Shown here: piece after piece, positions 1-9,785 of the stretch | How positions within the stretch are numbered: position 1 is the first letter of the stretch | Layout of the letters: each line of letters opens with the position of its first letter | The notes under the pieces: model-generated | Told to the model about the DNA's origin: nothing | What the model saw: the letters and a program-made list of their open reading frames with translations, nothing else | Database searches by the model: none | Translations under genes and position numbers: made by a program | Source: Engraulis encrasicolus | Lineage: Eukaryota > Chordata > Actinopteri > Clupeiformes > Engraulidae | Direction of reading: 5' to 3' | Assembly (NCBI RefSeq): GCF_034702125.1 | Contig: NC_085868.1 | Span: 23,234,276-23,298,275, forward strand | Length of the DNA: 64,000 bases

Positions 1-322
1 TCACACCATAGCATGTGAGGGGAAACGAACATTTAGCAATAAACCAACCTAGGTAACAGCTCCTGCTTCGTTGACGCATTTTGTGCTGCTAATCAAACAC
101 TCGCAGACAAGAAGGAAAGTTGGCAAGGGGGCGGGTTGCTTGCGAACTCAACAAACATGAGCGGCGGTGCATTCAGACAGTAAATACTGGTAGGCCTACA
201 TCGAGTAAACCAACGAAAACACTTCTGAGACTCATTCTTGTGCGTGATTGTATTCTCAAACACTTCAGCAACGGTTGTGCAAGGTGTTTCAAATCAAGTC
301 AATTTCTGAGTGCGGTGAGCAC

Positions 323-730
323 TAGGGCTGGGTATTGCAGCCATGTTCCTGTATCGATTCGATTTCGATTCTTAGGGCTTTGAATCGATTAATCACGATT
401 CAATTCGATTCGATTCATTCCGAATCGATTCAATCCGTTCCCTTCTTGGTGCCAGGATTTCCCCCAAAAGATGCTGTTGCCTATTTTTATATAAAAATGT
501 CAAAGGGCTGTGGCGTGAGTGACAGTGTTAACAGATTGCTAATTTGTAATAAGTAGGCCTAGGCCTAATTGACTAATACCTACTGGGTATTTTCCATAGA
601 CCTAAATTAAACAAAAAGAACAAAAAGAAAAAGAACCAAAAAATCGATTTTGTGCCCTGTGAATCGATTATGTGAATTTCGATTCGATTTGATCGATTAT
701 CGATTAACTCGATTATTTTACCCAGCCCTA
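323..730. mobile_element. Non-autonomous hAT-like MITE (408 bp) with 8-bp target duplication
   Basis: Both ends carry a perfect 12-bp terminal inverted repeat (TAGGGCTGGGTA). The element is flanked by the 8-bp direct repeat GTGAGCAC at 315-322 and 731-738, which is the signature of hAT integration. Subterminal regions at both ends are packed with ATCGATT/CGATTCGATT motifs, probably transposase binding sites (inference). There is no transposase coding capacity, so it must have been mobilised in trans. Confidence 0.92.
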
Positions 731-738
731 GTGAGCAC

Positions 739-3417
739 CCATGCCAGTCACTCGAGCCCAACGTTGATCTCGTGCACACAGCGCACTTCAAAAGAACACA
801 GCTGCACGTCAACTTGCTAACAGGCTCCACACACCTCACGCATCGTGTATTAAGTCATCATCATAATAAATTAGGAAAATGAAGTCATGTCGTACGCTCA
901 AAAAACAATCTCGCGTCCATAATAACACACACATAGTCTATTCGTGTCCACAGCACAACCAATCTTCAATGTCAACACCTCCCTGACCCATCAACAAAAG
1001 GCACCACGACAAACTTGAGCATGTTCATGTTAAAATTTGGCTACCCACAGCTTAATAATTAGATGACTTACCTTAAAGCAGAATCACGAGTATGTTTTCC
1101 ATGCAAGTTACCGGTAGTTCCATTAAAAGCCCGGGGTGGTTGACATGATGAAGATATTTTGTCCCAGTGTGTTCAAACTACTTGAAGCTGCTACCCATCT
1201 GATGTTGAATATTTCCACAATGCAGCGATTGCAAACGGCTCAGCTATTGCCTGTCATCTGAACCATCTTTCTTGCTACTTCTCGGATTTTTTTGTAATAA
1301 AGGCAAAACGCCAAAGACTGCCATGTTTTCTGTACGGCTAGAGTTTGAACAAGCCGTAGCTTGCTAGCTGTTGTTGCTATCATACTTTAAGCACGAAGGC
1401 TTCCTGAATTGTAACAATTTTTCATGTTGGCAGCTGTGATTGGCTGAAGTATTCCCGCCATCGCGAAAAGCTCTGCTTTTGCTCTCCATTGACAGTCTCT
1501 GTGATAGATAATACGCATGCGCCAACTTCTACATTGACAGCGTTGAGGGCAAGATAGGCAGAGTCAAAGCGTGCCTACCCTGGCTCTGCCTGGCATTCGA
1601 AAGCTGTAGCCTTCACCTACCAGCCAAGGCTGCGCGACGCGTTCCCATGGCAACCTGTCCAAGCCTGAGCGCTTTGCTTCGTGCGATAACTTGGGGTTTT
1701 GATCGGTCTCCGGTTACTGTAGCCTACTTTTAACAGCTAATTTATAAATTAATGTTTTTGTTATGCATGTGAACTCTCAAGAATAGTTTTTAAAACATGT
1801 GTTAGTTTTTTATTTTTAAGAAATTTATCCTAGGGTAGGCAGTGCCTACCCTGCCTACCCTGAGCGCACGTCTCTGGAACAGTCCTTATGTCTGCCTAAA
1901 GGGGGATTTCCCCCCCTCCCCCTTGCGACAGTAGAACCCGGAAACAATGTCAGGGGTGATAGTGAAAAAAAATCCTGAGCCTGAACTTTTTTCCTGGTCG
2001 GGGAGGGGGGGCCGGGGGACGACGGGACATACTGCATATGAGACGTAATGTAGGCCTTATTATTATTCAAACACATTATTCAAACATTTAAGATAATGTT
2101 TTCATTTTTGCATTATTTCTATAGTGTTATTCACGAAAACACAGATCATTTCCCTGTTGGTAGGCTACAGCACTTGGCTGAAAGAAACTGACCACCACGT
2201 TCAATTCTAGCTGTAAAAACGAATACCAACGTATGCAGTTAGAAATGCATTCTAGGCTTGTGATGTTGCACTAAAGTTATTGAGGTGGGTATTGAACCAA
2301 TGCAACATTTCAACACCAGAATGCATTTCTGAAAACATGGTGCATATTTTACCACATTGAATTAACTGAAAGCTACATATGTAGCAGCCATACCAAGACA
2401 GGTCAGTAGGAGGCAATACTACTCCAAAGTACAGTAACTACACTCTGTCCAAAATAGAGGAGGTGATTACCAATTAATTGAGCAATACTTTTAAATGACA
2501 TGACATTTGCTGCAAGCTGATAAGTTTCATTTTCATTGGGACATTGCTCATATAACTTGTATAGGCTACTGGACATACGTTTAGATAGCCTACTCGTGGC
2601 CCCATGGTCTACCTATAACCACAGATTGTTTAAGGGCTGTGCTATAACCCCTGCCTTTCCGTTGTAGGGAAACGCCCTTTAATTACCGGTACATGATATT
2701 TAGGGCACAAGCGCATGATTGGCTACATGCAGGCCCACGTTCACATCGCATATTTCGACTCCACGGATGACAGAACCAGTGGTTATTACGGACAGGACAG
2801 TATATATAGCCTGTGTGACTACTGCGCGACTTTCGCATTGGGTTGTAGTCAATTAAAATACATGAAAATCACTCGCGTGTACACACGCCCATTACAATGT
2901 ACGAGTTGAAAAGATAACAGAAAGCAACAAAAACAAAGACAGGACCGAATTAAGCTACATGAAAATAGCACAGGGCGTGAAGATAAGATGAACATTCACT
3001 GCATGTCTAGGTGACACCGTTGTGGCCACATGAACGCAAGCCAAGTATTTGAAGTTCATGAGAGTCTGATATTGATAATTGCCCCCTGCCCGAGAGTAGG
3101 GATTAAGTAGCCCAGAGCGTGCAGACAATACAACCTGTGCATCGTGCGTGGAATAACTGGATTCGATTACGCAGAAGGGCTACGACAGGGAGCGCGCGAG
3201 AGAGAAAGGCTGTGTGAACCTGTGCGAGGCTGTTTGGGGGTTTCACAGAGCGCGTTGGTTTAGTCAGCATAACTAATATAAACATCTCCCTGAAATCAGT
3301 TTGACACGTGGTTTGTCAACATTGCGCAGTCATTTAGCGCACATAAATGAGGAAAATAGACGAACCTATTTCAAACATATACTCTCACTGAGCCCGTTTA
3401 TGCGCATCAATAAGCCG
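739..3417. other. Intergenic stretch without a recognisable gene
   Basis: No convincing coding region is seen. The short open frames here are lowercomplexity or lack homology that I recognise. A palindromic GGTAGGCA/TGCCTACC motif near 1833-1855, and related motifs near 1580 and 1850, could be an old transposon end but no target duplication is visible. A miRNA-sized hairpin lies at 2241-2330. Confidence 0.5.
2241..2330. other. 90-bp hairpin, pre-miRNA sized
   Basis: Two 30-base arms (2241-2270 and 2301-2330) are inverted copies matching at about 25 of 30 positions, separated by a 30-base loop. The outer 13 bases and inner 8 bases of the arms pair perfectly and the mismatches cluster in the middle. 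The geometry fits a pre-miRNA or a small MITE. Nothing in the sequence alone decides between them. Confidence 0.4.
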
Positions 3418-3422
3418 TTTAT
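3418..3422. repeat. Left target-site duplication of the LTR element
   Basis: TTTAT directly precedes the 5' LTR and is repeated at 8598-8602 directly after the 3' LTR. Five base pairs is the usual duplication length for Ty3/gypsy integrases. Confidence 0.9.
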
Positions 3423-3568
3423 TGTTACGGGGTCTAGTTTAGTTATGACTCTTAATATGATATACACCGACCCCGGAAGTAGGGCTTTGTAATGTTTCCG
3501 GCAATACACGACTTGCGTGATGATACTTACCTCAGAGTCCGTGTCATTATTATAAACTTACCAGAACA
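3423..3568 (+). repeat. 5' LTR (146 bp)
   Basis: It starts TGTTACGGGG and ends CCAGAACA. Compared with the 3' copy it has an extra 8 bp (GGCAATAC) near its middle and lacks one T. A TATAAAC motif lies near its 3' end (about 3551). At under 150 bp it is short for a gypsy LTR. Confidence 0.93.
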
Positions 3569-3659
3569 TGGTGTCAGAAGTAAAAGTAAGAAGTGAATTC
3601 GTTACTGAATGAGGCGTCGTAAACGTAAGCGTCGTACAGTTACAGTCAGCGTAGCCACC

Positions 3660-4196
3660 ATGTCTGAAGACAGAACTGAGCCGGTTATTCCCGCGGAAGG
3701 TCTGCAGAACGCCGCCGGGCCAAGCCACCTACCCGCGCAGGGACAGCAGCAGCAAGCCGCCGAGCCAGCCGCCGAGCAGGGCATAGCGCTGCCCGCCAAC
3801 ACAGCCATGGCCCCCAACATCCCCCCGCCGTCACCAATGAGCTTTACCGGTGAGTGGAGCATCAACTGGGAAGTATTCCGGGCTGAGTTTGAGGATTATT
3901 CACTTGTCACGGGGCTATCTGTCAGACCGAAGAATGTGCAAGCGGCTATGCTACGAACTGTGATGGGAAGTGAGTGCAGACACATTTACCGTTATAACCT
4001 GAATCTTACCGCTGTTCAGCAGAATGATCCTGTAGCCATACTCAACGGTCTGGAAGAGTACTTTAAACCTGCTAAGAATACAATCTATGAGAGATACGTG
4101 TTTGGGCGCTGTAAACAGGAAGATGGGGAAAGTATTGACAGCTTTATTACCAGGCTGAGAGAGAAGGCGGGGGAACATGCGAGTATGGGCAGTTGA
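3660..4196 (+). CDS. gag: Ty3/gypsy Gag, N-terminal and central part (frame ends before the zinc knuckle)
   Basis: This is the structural protein that would assemble the cytoplasmic virus-like particle of the retrotransposon. The frame is open from an upstream ATG at 3609, but I prefer the ATG at 3660, which sits in a near-perfect vertebrate Kozak context (GCCACCATGT). After a Pro/Gln/Ala-rich leader (residues about 10-55) there is the typical retrotransposon Gag capsid-like region, containing W..F...F and YFKP.KN..YER motifs, from residue about 60 to the end. The frame stops at 4196 (TGA), just where the conserved CEYG-type segment should follow. That segment and the CCHC knuckle continue in the overlapping frame of the next CDS (the frames overlap at 4139-4196). 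So either a minus-one ribosomal frameshift joins Gag to Pol, or a small indel at the run of five G (4169-4173) broke gag. Homology is recognised by eye, not by search. Confidence 0.85.
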   Translation: MSEDRTEPVIPAEGLQNAAGPSHLPAQGQQQQAAEPAAEQGIALPANTAMAPNIPPPSPMSFTGEWSINWEVFRAEFEDYSLVTGLSVRPKNVQAAMLRTVMGSECRHIYRYNLNLTAVQQNDPVAILNGLEEYFKPAKNTIYERYVFGRCKQEDGESIDSFITRLREKAGEHASMGS

Positions 4197-7100
4197 AGGA
4201 TGAAATGATTCGGGATAAGATCGTACTGGGCATTTCAGACGAAGGCACTCGGCGCAGGCTGCTCAGAGAAAAGACTTTAACACTTGTCAGTGCCATCGAG
4301 ACGTGTCGAGCCGCAGAGCAAACAGACAGGCGAATGAAAATGATAGTGTCCACCGACACCACATCGCACGCAGACGCGGTCCATGCGGTTGCCAAGCAAC
4401 GGTTCAGGCCAAACAAATCGAAACCGAGCAATTCTCCCCCTTCGGTCACAGATGCGGAGATGTGCCGATACTGCGGCTACACGCACCGAAAAGGCAGGCA
4501 GCACTGTGCAGCATTCGGAAAGGCATGCAAATTATGTGGCACACAAAATCACTTTGCAAAGATGTGCATGAAGAGTAAGAGAAATGACAAAAAGCTGCAC
4601 TGTGTAGAAGAATTATCCGATTCAGATTCAAACAATGATGTTGACATATACATGCACGAGTCAATTGGAGCAGTGCAGGCAAAAGGAAAAAAATGGTTTG
4701 TGACACTGCAAATAAATCAGAAGTCGCAGCAGTGCCAGCTCGATTCTGGAGCCACTTGTGATGTCATGAGCTACACTGACAAAATGAAACTGGCACCCAA
4801 TACTGCACTGAAACCCAGCAAAACCAGACTAAAGCTCTATTCTGGTGACATGTTAACCTCCATGGGAATTTTTGAAACCGAGAGTGTAATCAAAGGCCAG
4901 ACGCACCCAGTGACATTTGAAGTGGTCAAGACCACTCAAAAGCCCTTGCTGTCAGGCACCACTTGCGAGCGCCTTGGCCTCATCAAGTTCATGAGCCCTG
5001 CAGAGGTGCATGCAGTGGAGCACACCTACCCCTCGGTTTTCACCAAAGAACAGCTGACCAAGCAATATGGGGATGTGTTCAACTCACCTGTAGAAGCCGT
5101 GCCTGGGGTAGTTCGTTTTGAGTTGGACCCGACCGTCGACCCTGTTCAGTGTGCGCCCCGCAACGTCCCCATAGCCATGAAAGCGGATGTGAAAGCTTTG
5201 CTGGACCAGTACCAAGCGGATGGTCACATTGCGGATGTCAGCGAACCGACTGATTGGATCAGCAACATGGTCATTGTGAAAAAGCCAGGCAAATTGAGGA
5301 TCTGCTTGGATCCAAAATTCTTGAATAAAGCCCTGAAACGCTCACACTACATCATGCCCACGCTTGAGGATGTCCTGTACAAGTTGCCAAAGGCCAGGCT
5401 TTTCAGCTTAGTGGACGCCAAGCATGCGTTCCTACAGTGCAAGCTGGATGACGAGAGCAGCCTCATGACCACATTCTGGACACCCTGGGGCAGGAAGCGC
5501 TGGCTGAAGCTACCCTTTGGGGTCTCTGTGGCTCCAGAGATCTACCAGCGCAAGCAACATGAACTCTTAGCAGGGCTGAAAGGGGTTGAACCCATTGCTG
5601 ATGACATCTTAGTCGTGGGTTGTGGTGACTCCGACGAGGAAGCAGAGAGGGACCATGATGCGAACCTGCGGGCGGTGATGGAGCGCTGCAGGGAGGTGAA
5701 ACTCCGACTAAGCCTGACAAAACTGCAGTTCAAGCTGAAAGAGGTACGTTTCCATGGTCACATTCTGTCAGCCTCCGGGTTAAAGCCTGACCCTGAGAAA
5801 GTGAAGGCCATTGTGGACATGCCCAACCCAGAGGACGCGAAGGGTGTACAACGTCTCATAGGTTTCGCCAACTACCTAGCAAAGTTCATGCCACACCTGT
5901 CAGCCGTCTGCGAGCCACTACGGCGCTTGCTGGACAAAGACACCCCATGGCACTGGCTCCCCAAGCATGACGCAGCAGTGTCCGAGCTAAAGTCCCTAGC
6001 CTCATCCATGCCAGTGCTACGGTACTATGATGTCACGCGACCAGTCACGGTGCAGAGCGACTCCAGCCAGAGTGGCCTGGGGTGCTGCCTCATGCAGGAA
6101 GGTCAGCCCATCGCTTTTGCATCCAGAGCTCTCACCCCTACAGAGAGAAATTATGCACAAATTGAAAAGGAGTGTCTCAGCATTGTGTTTGCCTGTCAGA
6201 GATTCCACCACTACCTGTATGGGCGTGACCTCGTCACAGTTGAGACCGACCACAAGCCTCTGATCTCCATCTTCAGCAAGCCTCTCCTGAGCGCGCCTAA
6301 GAGGCTCCAGAGCATGCTCTTGACACTGCAGTACTACAACCTGAGAATTGTCTACAAGCCCGGGGTGGAGATGTTCATCAGTGACACGCTCAGCAGGGCA
6401 ACGACCAAGTGCTCAGGCCTCGGTACGACCTACACTCGCCAGGACATCTGTTCACTGCAGCAGGAACAGGACGATGCACAGCACATTAACCAGGCAGAGT
6501 ACTTGAATGTGAGTGACCAACGACTTGAACAGATCAGGCGACACACAGATAGGGATAAATGCTTGCAGTCCCTCAAGTCAACTGTGCTAGCGGGCTGGCC
6601 AGAGACAAAAGAAAGCACACCACACTACATCCGTGAATACTGGACTTACCGCGATGAGATCAGCGTGCAGAACGGCATCCTTTTCCGGGGCCAAAAGGTC
6701 ATCATCCCAAAGTCCATGCGTCCAGAGATGCTCACGCGCATACACTCCTGCCACATCGGAGGTAATGCCTGCTACAGACAAGCCAAAGAGACACTATACT
6801 GGCCCAACATGCAAGCAGAAATCAAGGACAAGGTTAGTGGCTGCCTCATCTGCTCAGAATACACTCGCAATCAGCAGAAAGAATCCATGCTTTCACATGA
6901 GCTACCCACACGGCCATGGCAAATTGTCAGCATGGACTTGTTCGCACACAGAGAAAAGGACTACCTGCTCATCGTCGATCATTACTCCGACTTTTGGGAG
7001 ATTGAGCTGCTCCCAGACCTGTCGGCAGACACAGTCATCAAGCGCTGCAAGGCCCAATTTGCTCGTCATGGACAGCCAGACAAGGTCATCACAGACAACG

Positions 7101-7864
7101 GCCCGCAGTTTAGCTCCCAGTTCAAGCGATTTGCACTCGAATGGGAGTTTGACCATGTGACCTCCTCGCCAAGACACCCAAAAGCAAACGGGAAGGCTGA
7201 GTCTGCTGTCAAAATAGCAAAAAACCTTCTCCGCAGAGCAGCACGAGATGGGGCAGACCCCTGGAAAGCCATTCTGCACTGGAGAAACACACCCACAGAG
7301 AACATGGACAGCAGTCCCGCACAGCGCCTCATGTCCAGGAGGCTCAAAACCTCCATTCCTGTTACAAACAAGCTTCTCGAGCCAAGTGTGCCTGGGGGCG
7401 TCACGGAGAAGCTACGCCGCCGTCGTCAGATTGCAAAGCACTTCTATGACCGCACCGCTAAAGACTTACCTGAGCTGGAGATCGGGGAGTCGATTAGGAT
7501 GAAGCCTCTACCAAGTGATGCATCTGGTCGCTGGAGACGGGGGACTTGTCTTCAACAGGTTGCGCCACGCTCCTACCTGGTGGACGTCGAAGGTACCCTT
7601 TACCGGCGCAACAGGGTGGACCTGCGAGTAGCAGAGCCTGCCCCCTCATCGGCGGCCATGGACATCCAGAGGCCCGCGCACACATCGGCACCTGAAGTGC
7701 AACTCTCAGGGCCCGCCTCGGGGCCCCAAATACCACCAACTGTGTCCAGCCCTACCACGCCGGATCCTGTTGCTTCCCCACCTGGGCAGCAGCCGCTTCC
7801 TCACGTCGGCACGTACACTAGGGCTGGGAGGCTGTCCAAGCCTCCTCAGAGACTGAACCTGTGA
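4139..7864 (+). CDS. pol: Ty3/gypsy Pol polyprotein (zinc knuckles, protease, RT, RNase H, integrase)
   Basis: This polyprotein would copy the element's RNA into DNA and integrate it. The frame is open from 4139 to the stop at 7862-7864, with no ATG near its start, so translation must come through from gag. Residues are numbered here from codon 4193. A first C..C pair lies at about 91 and a CX2CX4HX4C zinc knuckle at 112-125. The aspartic protease DSGA is at 184-187. Reverse transcriptase has its first catalytic Asp in LVDAKHAF at 408 and the ADD box (in place of the commoner YVDD/YIDD) at 470-471. RNase H carboxylates are D623, E660 and D686. The integrase has an H..H/C..C zinc module, then D915, D968 and E1003. 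The D-E spacing is 34 residues, one fewer than the usual 35. The C-terminus after about 1100 is a Pro-rich tail; no chromodomain is seen. All catalytic residues are present, so the coding part looks functional apart from the gag/pol frame offset. Confidence 0.95.
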   Translation, partial: QLYYQAEREGGGTCEYGQLKDEMIRDKIVLGISDEGTRRRLLREKTLTLVSAIETCRAAEQTDRRMKMIVSTDTTSHADAVHAVAKQRFRPNKSKPSNSPPSVTDAEMCRYCGYTHRKGRQHCAAFGKACKLCGTQNHFAKMCMKSKRNDKKLHCVEELSDSDSNNDVDIYMHESIGAVQAKGKKWFVTLQINQKSQQCQLDSGATCDVMSYTDKMKLAPNTALKPSKTRLKLYSGDMLTSMGIFETESVIKGQTHPVTFEVVKTTQKPLLSGTTCERLGLIKFMSPAEVHAVEHTYPSVFTKEQLTKQYGDVFNSPVEAVPGVVRFELDPTVDPVQCAPRNVPIAMKADVKALLDQYQADGHIADVSEPTDWISNMVIVKKPGKLRICLDPKFLNKALKRSHYIMPTLEDVLYKLPKARLFSLVDAKHAFLQCKLDDESSLMTTFWTPWGRKRWLKLPFGVSVAPEIYQRKQHELLAGLKGVEPIADDILVVGCGDSDEEAERDHDANLRAVMERCREVKLRLSLTKLQFKLKEVRFHGHILSASGLKPDPEKVKAIVDMPNPEDAKGVQRLIGFANYLAKFMPHLSAVCEPLRRLLDKDTPWHWLPKHDAAVSELKSLASSMPVLRYYDVTRPVTVQSDSSQSGLGCCLMQEGQPIAFASRALTPTERNYAQIEKECLSIVFACQRFHHYLYGRDLVTVETDHKPLISIFSKPLLSAPKRLQSMLLTLQYYNLRIVYKPGVEMFISDTLSRATTKCSGLGTTYTRQDICSLQQEQDDAQHINQAEYLNVSDQRLEQIRRHTDRDKCLQSLKSTVLAGWPETKESTPHYIREYWTYRDEISVQNGILFRGQKVIIPKSMRPEMLTRIHSCHIGGNACYRQAKETLYWPNMQAEIKDKVSGCLICSEYTRNQQKESMLSHELPTRPWQIVSMDLFAHREKDYLLIVDHYSDFWEIELLPDLSADTVIKRCKAQFARHGQPDKVITDNGPQFSSQFKRFALEWEFDHVTSSPRHPKANGKAESAVKIAKNLLRRAARDGADPWKAILHWRNTPTENMDSSPAQRLMSRRLKTSIPVTNKLLEPSVPGGVTEKLRRRRQIAKHFYDRTAKDLPELEIGESIRMKPLPSDASGRWRRGTCLQQVAPRSYLVDVEGTLYRRNRVDLRVAEPAPSSAAMDIQRPAHTSAPEVQLSGPASGPQIPPTVSSPTTPDPVASPPGQQPLPHVGTYTRAGRLSKPPQRLNL

Positions 7865-7890
7865 ATGATTTTATGCTTGAGCACTTTTAT

Positions 7891-7982
7891 AAAAAAATAA
7901 ATACAGGAGCTCCAAAAAAAAACAAAAACAAAACAAAACAAAACAAAACAAACAAAAAAAATAAAAAAAAACACAACAGCTC

Positions 7983-8018
<36 letters not shown>

Positions 8019-8120
8019 ATTACAGGAGCAAAAAAAAAAAAAAAAAAACAAACAAACAAAAAAAAAAAAAATCCTGCAAAATATGCATGCTCGAGCCCAA
8101 AAAAAAAAAAAAAAAAAAAA
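7891..8120. repeat. A-rich tracts in the 3' untranslated part of the LTR element
   Basis: Several runs of A (for example 7987-8017, 8030-8048 and 8099-8120) and CAAAA repeats lie between the pol stop and the 3' LTR. They are internal to the element and therefore not a retroposon tail. An AATAAA-type motif occurs near 7893-7900. Confidence 0.85.
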
Positions 8121-8458
8121 GGTATGAAAAGAAAACACTGTTCTTGATATGCACTATTTTTATGCTATGTGATATGCACTATTTTTTATGTGTATGTTTG
8201 CACTGTTTTAATATGCACTGTTCTTGAATATGAACTGTCTTGTGATGAATATGCCAATATGCAGTAGGTTTGAGTATATGATTGTCATTTGAATATGCAG
8301 TATGTTAATGTAGCAATGTGTTCAGTATGTATTGATGTTGTGTATCTTTTGCATTTTACAGTAAGTTCCTTACAGGTTTACAACATGAAAAACGTTATAC
8401 CTCCAGTATGTTCAGATCGTCCTTGGGTATTGTGATTGTCTTATTTTGTAATGGAGGA

Positions 8459-8597
8459 TGTTACGGGGTCTAGTTTAGTTTATGACTCTTAATATGATAT
8501 ACACTGACCCCGGAAGTGGGGCTTTGTGATGTTTCCACGACTTGCGTGATGAGACTTACCTCAGAGTCCGTGTCATTATTATAAACTTACCAGAACA
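8459..8597 (+). repeat. 3' LTR (139 bp)
   Basis: This is a near copy of 3423-3568 with the same TGTT..AACA ends. It is followed by the TTTAT duplication at 8598-8602. Relative to the 5' LTR it lacks 8 bp and has about 4 base changes over about 138 aligned positions. Confidence 0.93.
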
Positions 8598-8602
8598 TTT
8601 AT

Positions 8603-9542
8603 GGTCAGGTTTTTGGAGTAACCTGCGCAAGGCAAAATCATTCGGGCCCAAGCCAACATGCCACAGTGGGCAAATTAATAACTAAATGGCCTTACCTTCA
8701 AACGTTTTCTTGATCACAGAATTTCACTAGTATTCCACTGACATCCACATGGTTCAACACACCCATCACAACTAGCAAGCCATGTGGATTTGTGCTAACA
8801 ATAGTTGCTAATTTTTATCGGAATCCAAATGGTCTAGACTTGGCCTATAGTACTTTCTTCCGTTTCTTCAGTATAACGAGATGCCATTTTTGGATTTGCC
8901 TCCGTCGACAGTGAAAATATCTGAGAAGGGTAACCAGTAGGGGCCTAGAACTCTCTTTACTGTGCATACTGACAGCCAATCTACTTCTCCTTTCACTAGA
9001 ACTAGAAGACTGCCGCCAGTGCTGTGGTGAGTGACTCAAGAGCAAGATGTAACAAATTGATACATTTTTCCGTAAGATGTCGGGATGATACAATTATGGG
9101 CTGCTGCTCATTTGGGTTCCTTTCGCGTCTCTTACAACAGGCTGTTGCGCGCTCATTTATTTTCACCATACATTAATGAAGGCCTACGCGATAGTTTATT
9201 ATTTTATTAATTTTGGGGAAATTATTATTTTATTTTTTTCTACAGCCACGCTACGCCGGATTTCCGGCGCGGCGCCGGACTGCTATCACCCCTGCAATGG
9301 GCCAACGGAACCTCTCTGTTATCTACTCTCTCTGATTAAACTTTCTAGTTCAGAGAATAAGCGAGAGAGTAGTCTTTTGTACTCAATCTGATGGTTTTCT
9401 TAGCAGAGGTGCACCAAAAGACAGTAGCTAGCCACAACCATCCCGGAGTTTAAGCAGAGACGGTTTAAATGCATGCCACTTGACACATTAATAGAATAGA
9501 GAATCTTTGGTTTAAGCACGCCTACAATTGACACTTGTGTTG
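8603..9542. other. Intergenic, nothing recognised
   Basis: No coding region, RNA gene or bounded repeat could be supported here. Confidence 0.5.
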
Positions 9543-9550
9543 TTCTAGCA

Positions 9551-9777
9551 CAGGGGTTCCCAACCTTTTCCAACTTGGGGCCCACTGGAAATTTTCACAA
9601 ATATCCGGGGCCCACCTCTGACCCAATAAACAGTAAAACTTACATAAATAGTCAAAAATAAGCAATACAACTGTAACAAATTAACAACAACCATACAAAA
9701 ATATGATTTTGATTTTTACAAAATGATTTCAAGGCCCACTTGGAATACCTTGAGGGCCCACAGTTTGAGAATCACTG
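9551..9777. mobile_element. hAT (Charlie-like) MITE, 227 bp
   Basis: The left end is CAGGGGTTCCCAA and the right end, read inverted, is CAGTGATTCTCAA; these are imperfect terminal repeats of the Charlie type. The 8-bp duplication TTCTAGCA occurs at 9543-9550 and 9778-9785. The interior has repeated GGGCCCAC motifs and no coding capacity. Confidence 0.93.
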
Positions 9778-9785
9778 TTCTAGCA

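Larger units (their letters stand above)
3423..8597 (+). mobile_element. Complete Ty3/gypsy LTR retrotransposon (5175 bp)
   Basis: The element is bounded by two similar LTRs (3423-3568, 8459-8597) that begin TGTT and end AACA. A 5-bp direct repeat TTTAT flanks it at 3418-3422 and 8598-8602. A candidate primer-binding site starts directly after the 5' LTR (TGGTGTCAGAAG at 3569-3580), but I could not assign the tRNA. A short purine stretch (ATGGAGGA) precedes the 3' LTR. Gene order is gag, protease, reverse transcriptase, RNase H, integrase, which is the Ty3/gypsy order. No envelope frame and no chromodomain are seen. The two LTRs differ by about 4 substitutions, one 8-bp indel and one 1-bp indel, so the copy is not brand new. 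The pol frame is intact, but gag and pol are in different frames. Confidence 0.96.

Noticed and set aside
3609..3659. Upstream ATG at 3609 as the Gag start
   Set aside because: It would add an Arg/Lys-rich leader but has a poor Kozak context, whereas the ATG at 3660 is in a near-perfect one. It cannot be fully excluded.
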